A stretch of DNA of 64,000 nucleotides from Levilactobacillus suantsaii (lineage in GTDB: Bacteria; Bacillota; Bacilli; Lactobacillales; Lactobacillaceae), in contig NZ_QXIL01000002.1 of the NCBI RefSeq assembly GCF_004115745.1, positions 62,001 through 126,000 of the forward strand, read 5' to 3'. Below are positions 49,774 through 59,586 of this stretch, piece by piece; within the stretch, counting starts at the first letter, position 1; every line of letters starts with the position of its first letter. The notes beneath the pieces are model-generated. The model did no database searches. It was not told the origin of the DNA and saw only the letters and a list, made by a program, of their open reading frames with translations. The translations under genes and the position numbers were made by a program.

Positions 49774-51129
49774 ATGTCCATGTCATTGCGAAGCGGTGTT
49801 GCCACTTTTGCGGGGAAATCATCTTACTGGTTTCTTCACACCTTCTTACACGGGGGAAGCTCTCTTCCGGGTAAGATCACGTTAAAATTAGATCCACAAA
49901 TTCTCCGGTCCTTGGGAGCGAAGTACGATGTCATCGTCATTACCGGGACCAACGGGAAGACCTTGACCACCGCCCTGACTGTCTCGGTCTTACACGAGAA
50001 ATATCCCGCGATTTTGACCAATCCGACGGGCTCCAACATGGAACAAGGAATCGTCACGACCTTTTTAAACGCCAAACGGCCTAAGACCGGGCGCCCACTT
50101 GCCGTGTTGGAAGTGGATGAAGCCAACGTGATCAAGGTCACCGAGTACATCCACCCCAAGGCCTTCGTTTTCACCAACATTTTCCGCGATCAAATGGACC
50201 GCTACGGTGAAATCTACACGACCTATCAAAAAATTCTTGACGGAGTAGCTTTGGCTCCCGAAGCTACCATCATCGCCAACGGGGACTCACCCATCTTTAA
50301 TTCTAAACAATTACCCAATCCCATCCAATATTACGGTTTCGACGATCAGCCGGATCGCGACTTCAAAGCCAAGCCGAATACCGACGGGGTGCTTTGCCCC
50401 AACTGTCAACACATCCTACACTACCACTCGTTGACTTACAGTAACCAAGGCAAGTACTTCTGCCCGAACTGTGGCTTCCACCGGCCAGACCTGACTTATC
50501 GGCTAACTAAGCTAGGAGAACAGACCCCAACATCCTCACAGTTTGACCTGGATGGTCAGCCGTTCAAAATTTCTGTCGGTGGGACCTACAACATCTACAA
50601 CGCCTTAGCCGCTTACGCTGTCGGTCGTTTTCTTGACGTAGCCCCCGAAAAGATCGCCCACGCTTTCACCGAAAACGCGCAGGTCTTTGGCCGTCAAGAA
50701 GTCATCAACGTCAACGGCAAACAGGTCACCATTGTACTGGTCAAGAATCCCGTGGGGTTAGACCAAGTGTTGCACATGATTGGGACCGACAAGCATCCCT
50801 TCTCGTTCGTGGGCTTGTTGAACGCCAACTACGCCGACGGAATCGATACCAGTTGGATCTGGGACGGCGACTTCGAACAGCTCGCCAACGCAAACATCCC
50901 CACATTTATCACCGGGGGTGAGCGGTACAAGGACATCACCTTCCGGCTGAAAGTCGCGGGTGTCCCCGATGACCGGCATATCGTTGAGCCAAGCTTGGAA
51001 AAGGTCGTCGACCGTATCCAGGAAGTGCCAACGGACCGGGTATACGTGCTCGCCACCTACACAGCGATGCTCCAGTTACGAAAGATTTTAGCTTCAAAGG
51101 GCTTCATTAAGGAGGGACTCGGCGTATGA
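49774..51129 (+). CDS. murT: Lipid II isoglutaminyl synthase, MurT subunit
   Basis: A 451-residue Mur-ligase-fold protein that, with GatD, amidates the D-Glu of lipid II. P-loop VITGTNGKTLTTAL (about residue 50). A zinc-ribbon insert has CPNCQHILHY ... CPNCGFH (about residues 205-240). C-terminal DUF1727 follows. Its stop overlaps gatD by 4 nt. AAGGAG precedes two possible ATGs, 49774 and 49780. Confidence 0.95.
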   Translation: MSMSLRSGVATFAGKSSYWFLHTFLHGGSSLPGKITLKLDPQILRSLGAKYDVIVITGTNGKTLTTALTVSVLHEKYPAILTNPTGSNMEQGIVTTFLNAKRPKTGRPLAVLEVDEANVIKVTEYIHPKAFVFTNIFRDQMDRYGEIYTTYQKILDGVALAPEATIIANGDSPIFNSKQLPNPIQYYGFDDQPDRDFKAKPNTDGVLCPNCQHILHYHSLTYSNQGKYFCPNCGFHRPDLTYRLTKLGEQTPTSSQFDLDGQPFKISVGGTYNIYNALAAYAVGRFLDVAPEKIAHAFTENAQVFGRQEVINVNGKQVTIVLVKNPVGLDQVLHMIGTDKHPFSFVGLLNANYADGIDTSWIWDGDFEQLANANIPTFITGGERYKDITFRLKVAGVPDDRHIVEPSLEKVVDRIQEVPTDRVYVLATYTAMLQLRKILASKGFIKEGLGV

Positions 51130-51830
51130 CTTATGAGTTGAACGTCGCCCATTTATACGGCGACTTGATGAACACGTACGGTGACATCGGTAATATTCTG
51201 GCGTTAAACTACTATGCCAAACAAATGGACGTCCACTTGAACGTCAAAGTCATCAGCCTGGAAGAAACGTTTCACGCCGCCGACTACGACTTAGCCTTCT
51301 TCGGTGGGGGTCAAGACTTTGAACAGACCATCGTCGCCCAAGATATCCAAACCAAAAAGGCCGAACTAATCAAGTTCATCGAATCCGGCGGTCCCCTACT
51401 CGCGATTTGTGGCGGTTTCCAATTACTAGGTCACTACTACATCGGAGCGGACGGTGAAAAGCTCCCAGGTATCGGGGCGTTAGACCACTACACCTTAGCG
51501 CAGGATCACAACCGGTTTATCGGTAACATTGTCATCAAGAACCAAGAGACCGGTGAGACCTACCACGGGTTTGAAAATCACCAGGGTCGAACCTTCATCG
51601 GCAAGGGCGAACGCCCGCTCGGCGATGTGGTCAAAGGTAAAGGGAATAACGGCGAAGACGGTACGGAAGGTGCCATCTACAAAAACGTCTACTGCTCTTA
51701 CTTCCACGGTCCGATTTTGACCCGTAACGGCGACATTGCCAAACACTTACTAGTCGCCGCGTTGAAACGCAAGTTCCCAGACGACGACTTCAGTCAACAA
51801 GAAGCGTTGCCGATTCCAGCGACCTTCTAA
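51126..51830 (+). CDS. gatD: Lipid II isoglutaminyl synthase, GatD glutaminase subunit
   Basis: A 234-residue class I-type glutamine amidotransferase supplying ammonia to MurT. The nucleophile Cys is in LLAICGGFQLLG, the catalytic His in SYFHGPIL. Start ATGA overlap indicates coupling with murT. Confidence 0.95.
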   Translation: MTYELNVAHLYGDLMNTYGDIGNILALNYYAKQMDVHLNVKVISLEETFHAADYDLAFFGGGQDFEQTIVAQDIQTKKAELIKFIESGGPLLAICGGFQLLGHYYIGADGEKLPGIGALDHYTLAQDHNRFIGNIVIKNQETGETYHGFENHQGRTFIGKGERPLGDVVKGKGNNGEDGTEGAIYKNVYCSYFHGPILTRNGDIAKHLLVAALKRKFPDDDFSQQEALPIPATF

Positions 51831-51845
51831 CCCTTAACTTTCACA

Positions 51846-51883
51846 ATAAAGGCACCAAGTTCGCATTGAACTTGGTGCCTTTA
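51846..51883. terminator. Bidirectional terminator between gatD and the serine hydrolase
   Basis: A perfect palindrome, AAAGGCACCAAGTTC pairing with GAACTTGGTGCCTTT, with T-rich ends on both strands, between convergent genes. Confidence 0.85.
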
Positions 51884-51899
51884 TTAGTCACTAGTTTTG

Positions 51900-52922
51900 T
51901 CACCGCCGCCCCTGTTTTTCAGCCAAATAAGTCCCTAAGACCGCGTTACGCTGATCCAGGTACGGTAGGTTCGGTGCCTTGGGGTGCACCCGGTTGGTCA
52001 AGAAAACCATGGCTTGCTGGGTAGCCGGATCGATGGCCAGATAGGTCCCGGTAAAGCCGGAGTGCCATAACACCCGGTGGGCTTGTGGCCACTGGGTCGC
52101 GGTCAATGCCCAGCCCAGCGACCGACCATCCTGACCCGTTGGCGTCCAATCAGCAATCAACCGGTGCACCCAGGTCGGGGGTAATACGCTGGCGAATTGC
52201 TCGGGGTGCCAGTAGGCCTGGCAGAACCGGACTAAATCGGCCACCGTGCTAAACAAGCCCGCCGATCCACACCGGCGTTGCAACACATACCCTTTGGGGT
52301 CGTGGACACTTCCCCGTACGAGACCGCGAGTGGCGGTTACCGCTGTCGGGATGCACGCTAACGGATCCGTCGGGGTAAAGGTGCTGTGCGTCATCCCCAG
52401 TGGATTTAGGACTCGCCGTTGCACGGCTACCTGCACGGGAACACCCAAAATAGCCTCGATGATCCAGCCCATAAAGATATAATTCACGTCGGCATAAACC
52501 ATCTTGACGTTAAAGGTCGGCCCTACATGAAGGCCCAGCAAGGCCGCAGTCAAATCGGCCGCAGTCAATTGGTTTCGGTTCGGGATGTAGCCCGTGATAC
52601 CCGACGTGTGGGTCAACAAATGGCGAATCGTAACCCGTGAGTCTCGAAAAGCCGGTAACCAAATTGTCACGGGGTCCTCTAGATGCAAGCGCCCCTGCGC
52701 CAAGAGTTGTAAGGTCACACTCAGCGTCCCCACGACCTTGGTCAATGACGCCACGTCATAGGTCATTCCCGCTCGTAACGGTTCAACTTGGGGTACCCAA
52801 GCCGCTTGGCCCATGACGCCACTCTCAACGCAATCGCCATCGACAAAGGCGTAACTCACCCCGGGAACCACCCGGTGCGCCACCAGTTGCCGTAAAGCCG
52901 CTTTCGTTGCCTGATAGGCCAT
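51900..52922 (-). CDS. Serine hydrolase, beta-lactamase/esterase family (class C-like)
   Basis: A 340-residue protein with SxxK in YDVASLTKVVG (S59, K62), a YADVNYIFMG motif in place of Y-x-N, and WHSGFTG near the C-terminus. This is the DD-peptidase/beta-lactamase fold. There is no signal peptide, so a cytoplasmic or peripheral esterase or peptidase is more likely than a secreted beta-lactamase. It lies between gatD and an ABC pair without clear operon links. Confidence 0.88.
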   Translation of the reverse strand: MAYQATKAALRQLVAHRVVPGVSYAFVDGDCVESGVMGQAAWVPQVEPLRAGMTYDVASLTKVVGTLSVTLQLLAQGRLHLEDPVTIWLPAFRDSRVTIRHLLTHTSGITGYIPNRNQLTAADLTAALLGLHVGPTFNVKMVYADVNYIFMGWIIEAILGVPVQVAVQRRVLNPLGMTHSTFTPTDPLACIPTAVTATRGLVRGSVHDPKGYVLQRRCGSAGLFSTVADLVRFCQAYWHPEQFASVLPPTWVHRLIADWTPTGQDGRSLGWALTATQWPQAHRVLWHSGFTGTYLAIDPATQQAMVFLTNRVHPKAPNLPYLDQRNAVLGTYLAEKQGRR

Positions 52923-52983
52923 CTAATCCCTTCCCTCTGGTTTCCATTTAACCGCAACCGGCTAGAAAACGCAACGCCGGGTC

Positions 52984-53015
52984 AAAAAAGGGAGCCCCGC
53001 TAGCGCGAGCCTCCC
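52984..53015 (-). terminator. Terminator after the ABC exporter pair
   Basis: Hairpin GGGAGGCTCGCGC...GCGGGGCTCCC with six T on the minus strand. Confidence 0.75.
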
Positions 53016-53040
53016 AGAGTAACCCTATTTAGTTCATAGC

Positions 53041-54882
53041 TTAAGCTAATTCGTTACCCGCAAACTGACTGTTGTACAGGTCGGCGTAGAAGCCCTTAGC
53101 CGCTAACAGACTGTCGTGGTTCCCCGTTTCAACGATGTGCCCGTGGTTCATGACCACGATGTTTTCGGCATTTTGAATCGTCGACAACCGGTGGGCCACC
53201 ACGAAACTAGTCCGACCGGCCAGTAACCGCGTCATGGCATGTTGAATCAGCATTTCCGTTCTGGTATCGACGGAACTAGTGGCCTCATCCAAAATCAAGA
53301 CATCTGGATCAGCGACAAAGGCCCGCGCAATGGTCAAAAGCTGCCGTTGCCCCTGCGAAACGTTGCTGGCTGCTTCGTTTAAGATGGTATCATAGCCATC
53401 CGGCAATTGCCGAATAAAGGCATCCGCGTGGGCCGCCTTAGCCGCCGCGTAAACTTGGTCCGCCGTAGCGTCTTCCCGACCGTACTTGATGTTGTCGAAG
53501 ATGGTTCCAGTAAATAACCAGGTATCCTGGAGCACCATGGCAAAATGTTGCCGTAAGTCGCGCCGCGGCACCGTATTGGTGGCTTGACCCCGGTACTTGA
53601 TTTGTCCCGAGTCCACGTCGTAGAACCGTTCCAATAAGTTGATGATGGTAGTCTTCCCGGCCCCGGTTGGTCCGACAATGGCTACCATTTCACCCGGTTT
53701 GACCGCGAGATTAAAGTCTTCAATCAGTGGTTGGTTCTCCACGTAGCGGAAGTTCACGTCATCAAACTCGATGACGTTCCCACTTGCCGCGGTCTTCGCC
53801 GGCAACTGATTGTGGGCCGTTTCGACCATGTCGTCTTCATCCAAAACGGCAAAGACCCGTTCGGCAGAAGCAATTGTGGCCTGAATGGTGTTGGTCAAGT
53901 TAGCCATCTGGGTGATGGGTTGCGAGAACTGGTTGGTATATTGTAGAAACGCCTGCACGTTCCCTAAGCTAACCGTTCCGTTAGCGACCTGAATCCCCCC
54001 GATAACGGCAACGGCCAGGTAGTCCAAATTCTTCACGAAGTTCATCAACGGGAAGATCAGACTGGAAACAAACTGTGCCTTCCAGGCCGACTTGTAATAC
54101 TTCCGGTTATGGTCTTCGAATTGTTTTTGCACGTTGTCTTCCTGGTTAAAGGTCTTGACCACCGTATGACCAGCATAAGTTTCTTCGACCGTGTTGTTCA
54201 ATAACCCCAGGTTCTTCTGTTGACTGGCAAAGAAGCGTTGTGATTTCGGTGCCACGATTCCTACGACCAGTAAACTCAGCGGCACGGAAACCAACGCCAC
54301 TAGGGTCAACCAGCCACTAATCGTGAGCATCATGTACAGCACCCCGAAGAAGGTCAAGATACTGGTGACCATTTGGGACAACGTTTGTTGTAGCGTCCCA
54401 CCGATATTATCCATATCATTGGCCATCCGCGACATTAAATCCCCGTTACTATGGGTGTCGTAAAAGCTAAGGGAGAGGCGTTGCATCTTGTCCTTTAAAT
54501 CACGCCGTAATTGGTAGACCACCTTTTGGGCAATCCAGTTCATGATGACTTGCTGGATAATCCCGAAAATGGCCGCGCCCACGTAAAGGGCCGCTACGAC
54601 TAGCAGAATGTGGCCAATCTTCCCAAAGTTAATCGGTAGGCTGTCCATCCCAATGCCCGCCTTCAATTGTGCGGTCCCTTTCATGACCCCTTTAAAGAGT
54701 TCTGTAGTGGCTTGGCCTAAGATTTTCGGTGTCCGAATCTGTAAAATCACGGAAGCCGCCGCAAAAATCAGAACCACGATGATACCGGGAATCCAGTGTT
54801 TCATATACCGAAAGAGGCGGCCCGTCGTCTTCCAGAAACTTTGTGGCCGTTGCTTGGTGGCCGATCCACGTCCATTACGCAT
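53041..54882 (-). CDS. ABC exporter subunit, heterodimer second half
   Basis: A protein of 613 residues: six membrane helices (about 20-330) fused to an ATPase domain. Walker A GPTGAGKTTIINL, signature VSQGQRQLL, Walker B VLILDEATSSVDTRT, switch H in VAHRLS. ATG 54882 (MRNGRGSATK) is favoured: AAGGGGG is 9 nt upstream, and it overlaps the partner gene by 8 nt. The pair resembles LmrCD/BmrCD-type multidrug exporters; the substrate is unknown. Confidence 0.93.
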   Translation of the reverse strand: MRNGRGSATKQRPQSFWKTTGRLFRYMKHWIPGIIVVLIFAAASVILQIRTPKILGQATTELFKGVMKGTAQLKAGIGMDSLPINFGKIGHILLVVAALYVGAAIFGIIQQVIMNWIAQKVVYQLRRDLKDKMQRLSLSFYDTHSNGDLMSRMANDMDNIGGTLQQTLSQMVTSILTFFGVLYMMLTISGWLTLVALVSVPLSLLVVGIVAPKSQRFFASQQKNLGLLNNTVEETYAGHTVVKTFNQEDNVQKQFEDHNRKYYKSAWKAQFVSSLIFPLMNFVKNLDYLAVAVIGGIQVANGTVSLGNVQAFLQYTNQFSQPITQMANLTNTIQATIASAERVFAVLDEDDMVETAHNQLPAKTAASGNVIEFDDVNFRYVENQPLIEDFNLAVKPGEMVAIVGPTGAGKTTIINLLERFYDVDSGQIKYRGQATNTVPRRDLRQHFAMVLQDTWLFTGTIFDNIKYGREDATADQVYAAAKAAHADAFIRQLPDGYDTILNEAASNVSQGQRQLLTIARAFVADPDVLILDEATSSVDTRTEMLIQHAMTRLLAGRTSFVVAHRLSTIQNAENIVVMNHGHIVETGNHDSLLAAKGFYADLYNSQFAGNELA

Positions 54883-56608
54883 CGACGGCATCCCCCTTCC
54901 GTAATTGTGACTCAAGAATTTCTTGGTAAGTCTGGTTGTTGGCCTTTAATTCGGCATGCGTTCCTTGGCCCACAATGCGACCCCCATCGATGACCAGAAT
55001 CAAATCAGCATCGGCGACGGTCGAGACCCGTTGCGCGACAATCACTGTCACGCCGTTTTGAACCTGTTGATCCTTCTTCAACGCTTGCCGCAAGACAGAA
55101 TCGGTCTTGAAGTCCAGTGCCGAGAACGAGTCGTCAAAGACATAGACGCTGGCCTGCTTCAAAATGGTCCGAGCAATCACTAGTCGTTGTCGTTGCCCTC
55201 CAGAGAAGTTATCCCCGTTTTGTTCCACGGTTGCATCCAGTCCACCGGCTTCCTGTGTAAAGTCAGCGGCTTGGGCAACCTGTAAGGCATGCCACATCTG
55301 ATCGTCACTGGCATCTGCTTTGGCAGTTAGCATGTTGCTGCGAATCGTCCCGGAGAAGAGTACGGCTTGCTGTTGCGTGATCGAAACGGCGGCGTGTAGT
55401 TCCTTTTGACTAACCGCCGGCAACGCGGTCCCGTTTAAGCGGATTTGGCCACTTTCTGGGTCAAAGAGGCGCGGAATCAGGTTAACCAACGTCGATTTTC
55501 CGGAACCGGTCCCCCCAATGATGGCAACGGTTTGGCCCGCTTTAGCCGCAAAGTTGACGTCAGCTAAAGCCAGCTTTTCCGCACCCGTATACCGAAAGTT
55601 CACGTGATCGAACGTTAAACTAGCCGTCTGGTCCGCAAACGTCATCGGCTGGTCGGCGTCATTGATCTTCGACTTCAAATCCATCACTTCGTTGATCCGG
55701 GCCGCTGAAGCTTGCGCCCGTGGCACGAAGACGAAGACCATGGAAACCATCATAAAGCTAATCAGAATCTGAGTCGCATACGTCATGAAGGCCACTAAGT
55801 TCCCCACGGCCAAGGCCTGGTGGGCAATCAATTGGCCACCATACCAGACGATTCCAATATTGGTCCCGCTAATGATCAAAGTGATAATCGGGAACATCAA
55901 GGAGACAATCATGAAGACCTTAATCCCGGTTTGGGTGTAGTCTTGGTTAGCCCCTTCAAAACGGTCCTGTTCAAATTTATCCTGGTTGAATGCCCGGATG
56001 ACCCGGACCCCGGTCAGGCCTTCCCGAAAGATCAGGTTGATCCGGTCAATCTTCTTTTGCAGGCTCTTAAACAGTGGTACCGCAAAATACATAATCGCGA
56101 TGGTAAAAATTGCTAAGACTGGCAACGCCACTAAGAAGACCAACGTTAACCGCGGGCTCTTCAGATAGGCTAAGATGCCCGCTCCCACTAACATAATGGG
56201 CGCCATCAGCATCATCCGCAGCATTTGCACCATGACGTTTTGAATCTGGACCACATCGTTAGTGGTCCGCGTAATCAAAGACGCGTTCCCAATGGTTTCA
56301 AATTCCTCCGTTGAGGACAACGTGACCTTGCGGAACAAGTCCGTCCGAATCCGTTGGCCCATCTTTTGAGACTGAGTCGCTGCGTAATACACATTACCAG
56401 CCGCCCCCAGTACCCCGATGAAGCTTAAGAGCAACATTTGACCACCAGTTCGCCAGATGTACGCAATATCGTTATTCGCAATCCCTTTATCAATAATATT
56501 GGAGGTTAATGTGGGAAGCGACAGGTCACAGGCGACCTGAATGATCAAAAACCCTACCGCGAGGGCTACTGCCCACCAATTAAGGTGTTTTCGGGCAAGT
56601 CGCATCAT
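54875..56608 (-). CDS. ABC exporter subunit, heterodimer first half
   Basis: A 577-residue transmembrane-plus-ATPase protein. Walker A GGTGSGKSTLVNL, signature FSGGQRQRLVIA, Walker B VYVFDDSFSALDFKTDS. The catalytic Glu after Walker B is Asp here (FDDS), as in the degenerate site of heterodimeric exporters; the switch His is Gln (VAQRVS). The partner gene carries the canonical site. It is the first gene of the pair. Confidence 0.93.
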   Translation of the reverse strand: MMRLARKHLNWWAVALAVGFLIIQVACDLSLPTLTSNIIDKGIANNDIAYIWRTGGQMLLLSFIGVLGAAGNVYYAATQSQKMGQRIRTDLFRKVTLSSTEEFETIGNASLITRTTNDVVQIQNVMVQMLRMMLMAPIMLVGAGILAYLKSPRLTLVFLVALPVLAIFTIAIMYFAVPLFKSLQKKIDRINLIFREGLTGVRVIRAFNQDKFEQDRFEGANQDYTQTGIKVFMIVSLMFPIITLIISGTNIGIVWYGGQLIAHQALAVGNLVAFMTYATQILISFMMVSMVFVFVPRAQASAARINEVMDLKSKINDADQPMTFADQTASLTFDHVNFRYTGAEKLALADVNFAAKAGQTVAIIGGTGSGKSTLVNLIPRLFDPESGQIRLNGTALPAVSQKELHAAVSITQQQAVLFSGTIRSNMLTAKADASDDQMWHALQVAQAADFTQEAGGLDATVEQNGDNFSGGQRQRLVIARTILKQASVYVFDDSFSALDFKTDSVLRQALKKDQQVQNGVTVIVAQRVSTVADADLILVIDGGRIVGQGTHAELKANNQTYQEILESQLRKGDAVDA

Positions 56609-56774
56609 TTGATTTTGGCCTTCTTTCTCGTATGATAAATAAACTAATAGATAAAACTACATATGCGACGATTATACTCGTCTCTTTACCGTTTGCAATC
56701 ATTGACCGTTTGGGCTAGGCTGATAATTTAGTTGAAATTTGGTACAATGTAACCACTGAAGGGAGCCGAGACTT

Positions 56775-57104
56775 GTGGCTAGTAATTCTGATTCGATTTA
56801 CAACGTATTGACGTATATTCATCGCCATCCTAACCGGGTAGGCTTCATCGCGCAACGCAACAGTAACGTCGTTTCCATCAGCGTTCCCGATACAGTTCCC
56901 GTGGCCAATCCAGAAATCTACTTTCCCACGGAACGTTTAGTCGTTAACCGATTAAACGAGGATTTTTTAGCCATGCACGGGGAACTCCTTGATGATTTCT
57001 TTGACCGAACAACCAGTTCCAAGCCCGATTACCAAAACGTGTGGATCACCACGGGTTATGTGGCTGCCCAACACGCCTACTTGGTCGAGCTGTCCTTTGA
57101 GTAA
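56775..57104 (+). CDS. Uncharacterised 109-residue protein
   Basis: Starts with GTG, preceded by AAGGGAG. A soluble protein with the segments HPNRVGFIAQRNSNVVSISV and NVWITTGYVAAQHAYLVELSFE. I do not recognise a family. The ordinary codon use and good ribosome site suggest it is real. It is divergent from the ABC pair and convergent with a small membrane-protein gene. Confidence 0.65.
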   Translation: MASNSDSIYNVLTYIHRHPNRVGFIAQRNSNVVSISVPDTVPVANPEIYFPTERLVVNRLNEDFLAMHGELLDDFFDRTTSSKPDYQNVWITTGYVAAQHAYLVELSFE

Positions 57105-57128
57105 TCCAAATTCAATCTCGCTGTGAAT

Positions 57129-57163
57129 AAAAGGGCCCGGGAAATTTATTTCCGGGCCCTTGG
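57129..57163. terminator. Bidirectional terminator
   Basis: A near-perfect palindrome, AAGGGCCCGGAAA.../TTTCCGGGCCCTT, between convergent genes. Confidence 0.8.
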
Positions 57164-57173
57164 TGCGTTAATT

Positions 57174-57377
57174 TTAACTCAAGAGGGCTTTAGAGGCCCA
57201 GATACCACCGGCAATCAAAGCGGCAATCACGACAAATTTCAATAGCGCCGCAAAGGCCAGTAGCACGATGGCTCCAATGACTAGGGTCCCTACCAGCCCT
57301 AAGAGCCAGCCGGCCAGACCAAAGACTAGCCGTAAAATTGGAAACAGTAATAAAAGCATTAAAAAACCAAAAATCAT
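57174..57377 (-). CDS. Small hydrophobic membrane protein
   Basis: A 67-residue protein, nearly all hydrophobic, with two or three membrane helices and Gly-Ala-Leu composition (LLGLVGTLVIGAIVLLAF). It resembles envelope-stress small proteins of LiaI type only in size and composition. AAAGGGG lies just before the ATG. It is 36 nt after the GGDEF gene and possibly cotranscribed. Confidence 0.6.
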   Translation of the reverse strand: MIFGFLMLLLLFPILRLVFGLAGWLLGLVGTLVIGAIVLLAFAALLKFVVIAALIAGGIWASKALLS

Positions 57378-57413
57378 TCTAGTCCCCCTTTACCTTAAAC
57401 TTCAAGTCAAAAG

Positions 57414-58562
57414 TTATTCCGAGATGTCCGTTTGCCACGGTGTTGTTGTAATCTGCATCCGGCCATTCCGTTTAGAATGGTAGAGGTTGGCGTCCACCCG
57501 CTTGTAGAAGTCGAGTGGCGTCTGGTCCTTGACCGTCAGTTCGGAGACTCCCAGCGACAAAGTCACACTAATCTCCTGTCCATTATAAGCCACTGCTTGG
57601 TTGACGATACTGTTAAAGACTTGTTGGGCTACGGGATGCGCTTGACTGGCTGTATAATTAGGAAGAATAATGTTAAATTCTTCGCCTCCAGTTCGGTAAA
57701 GCGCAATCCCCGGGTCCAAACGTTTCAACGTCACGCTGACCGTCTTAGCCACGGCCCGCAACACCTCATCCCCGGCCAAATGCCCGTAGGTATCGTTCAC
57801 GTGCTTAAAATGGTCGATATCGAACATAATCATCGACAAATCGTGGTGCCGGGACACACTGCGGTAGAACTGCCGGCCGATGGCGCGGTCATAGGCGGCA
57901 TAATTTTGCACCTTGGTCAATGCATCCCAGTTTGCCGAACGAAAAAGCCGATCTTTGATGTGCCGATCCTGATTTTGAATCCGAAAGTACCCATACATCA
58001 ACACGGCAAGCAAGAAAAAGTTAATCAACTCTTCCATCACCGTTGACCAGGACAGATTAAGCCGTAGCTTAACGATTCCCCAAAGAATGGCACCATTGAT
58101 CATGGCCAACGCAATGTAGCGGGTAAACGGCCAGCGCCACATATGGACCCCTTGAATATAGGATTCCACGTAAAACGCCGCAAAAACGATCATGTACACC
58201 CACGACAGCGGCTGGGCAACGTTGCCGTTCAAAAACATAAAGCCGACTCCCAACACACAGATCATCCAGTACGGGACCCGTAATTGCAAGAAGTAAGCCG
58301 TAAACATTAAAATCAACAGTTGAAAATTAGTGAACGTCCAAGAAAGCTGGCTGTCTCGGACCAATAATTGGAGTGCAAAAACGGCAATAACTGCACACCC
58401 CGCCCCAATCCAGGTCTGCACCCGCTTGGTATTGACGGGGCGATTACGGGCTTCATACCAAGCTGTAGTCCAATTGTAGATTGACCAATAGAGTGTGATG
58501 ACCCCGAGGACAAAAAAGACACTTGTTATAAAGGGTGGCACTAACCACATTGACCAGGTCAT
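57414..58562 (-). CDS. Membrane-bound GGDEF-domain diguanylate cyclase
   Basis: A 382-residue protein. The N-terminal half has about six membrane helices; a GGDEF domain follows (about 215-375) with [24 protein letters not shown] and the active-site loop [12 protein letters not shown]. The RxxD inhibitory site five residues before GGEEF is missing, so product inhibition should be absent. The divergent gene encodes an EAL protein, giving a potential c-di-GMP synthesis and degradation pair. Confidence 0.9.
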   Translation of the reverse strand: [382 protein letters not shown]

Positions 58563-58846
58563 TTCATCAGACTCCCCGTGTATTGTCGTTCAATTTCTTA
58601 CCTCATTCACTGGCAATCAGCGCCCAACTGATTTTAAGGCCAAAATAGGTAAGTTTACTGATTACATTTACTATAAATCAATTCATATAATAAAGCCATA
58701 AAGAATTATATAACGGACTATATTAAATAGACCATTAGCTGACAATGAGCCTGTTTTCTAATCAAATCATCAGCCAGCTCTATGGTTTAACGGCCAAGTA
58801 CAGTATGATAGTTACTGAACAGCCATACAAGGAGGAATCAAGTCCC
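58563..58846. other. Divergent promoter region of the GGDEF and EAL genes
   Basis: An AT-rich stretch of 284 nt between the two starts. A strong ribosome site (AAGGAGGA) lies before the EAL start. No clear operator motif was found. Confidence 0.4.
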
Positions 58847-59521
58847 ATGTATCGTTACTTTATCCAACCGCAACTGGACGTTTCCAACCAATCACTGGTT
58901 GGTTACGAATTACTCATTCGTCAAAAGCGGGCCGGTCAATGGGTCCTCCCCCACGACTTTGGTGCCATTCCGATTGCCGTTCAGAGCGACTTGATTCGCC
59001 AGACCGCGCAGAAATTGCGCTTAAAGATTGGCTCGGTCTCATTCAACACGAACCAAGCCCAGTTTATCGATCCCCAGATTGCCCAAGCCATTTTAACGGC
59101 GCAACAACAAATCTATCCCGTGACCCTCGTCTTAGAAGTCACCGAGGAACCCACGACCGTAGCCGTCACCACCCAGCAGATTATCGATCAGGTACGCTTC
59201 TTTCACCAACGCGGCATCCAGCTCAGCCTCGATGACGTGGGGACCGGCCTCAACACTTACCCACACTTGAAACCAATCCTGGGCGCTGCCAGCGAGGTGA
59301 AGTTTGCCCTCCAGAACTTCCGGCAAGCTCACCGTGAAGCCGAAATTCCCACAGCTTTAAAATTTTGGCAAGAAGTCGCCACTCGTGAGCATTTACGCTT
59401 TATCTTAGAAGGTGTAGAAACCCCCGCCGAAGACGCCATGGCTAATCAATTGGGACTTAATCTCCGCCAGGGATGGTATTACGGCAAGCCCCATCTTTTC
59501 AAATTAACGTCTACTGATTAG
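58847..59521 (+). CDS. EAL-domain protein (putative c-di-GMP phosphodiesterase)
   Basis: A protein of 224 residues, essentially one EAL domain. The motif is YELLIRQ (EAL as ELL), then SVSFNTNQAQF, LVLEVTEEP, LSLDDVGTG, VKFALQ (usual KxD region without the Asp), ILEGVETPAED and RQGWYYGKP. Most metal and catalytic residues are present, but loop changes make activity uncertain. ATG 58847 is favoured over 58745 because of AAGGAGGA 10 nt upstream. Confidence 0.85.
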   Translation: MYRYFIQPQLDVSNQSLVGYELLIRQKRAGQWVLPHDFGAIPIAVQSDLIRQTAQKLRLKIGSVSFNTNQAQFIDPQIAQAILTAQQQIYPVTLVLEVTEEPTTVAVTTQQIIDQVRFFHQRGIQLSLDDVGTGLNTYPHLKPILGAASEVKFALQNFRQAHREAEIPTALKFWQEVATREHLRFILEGVETPAEDAMANQLGLNLRQGWYYGKPHLFKLTSTD

Positions 59522-59586
59522 ACTGTAAACCAAGCGTCCCCCCCTAATTGACTTTGACCGTCCGTTTTGGCCCCCTTGTAGACAAC

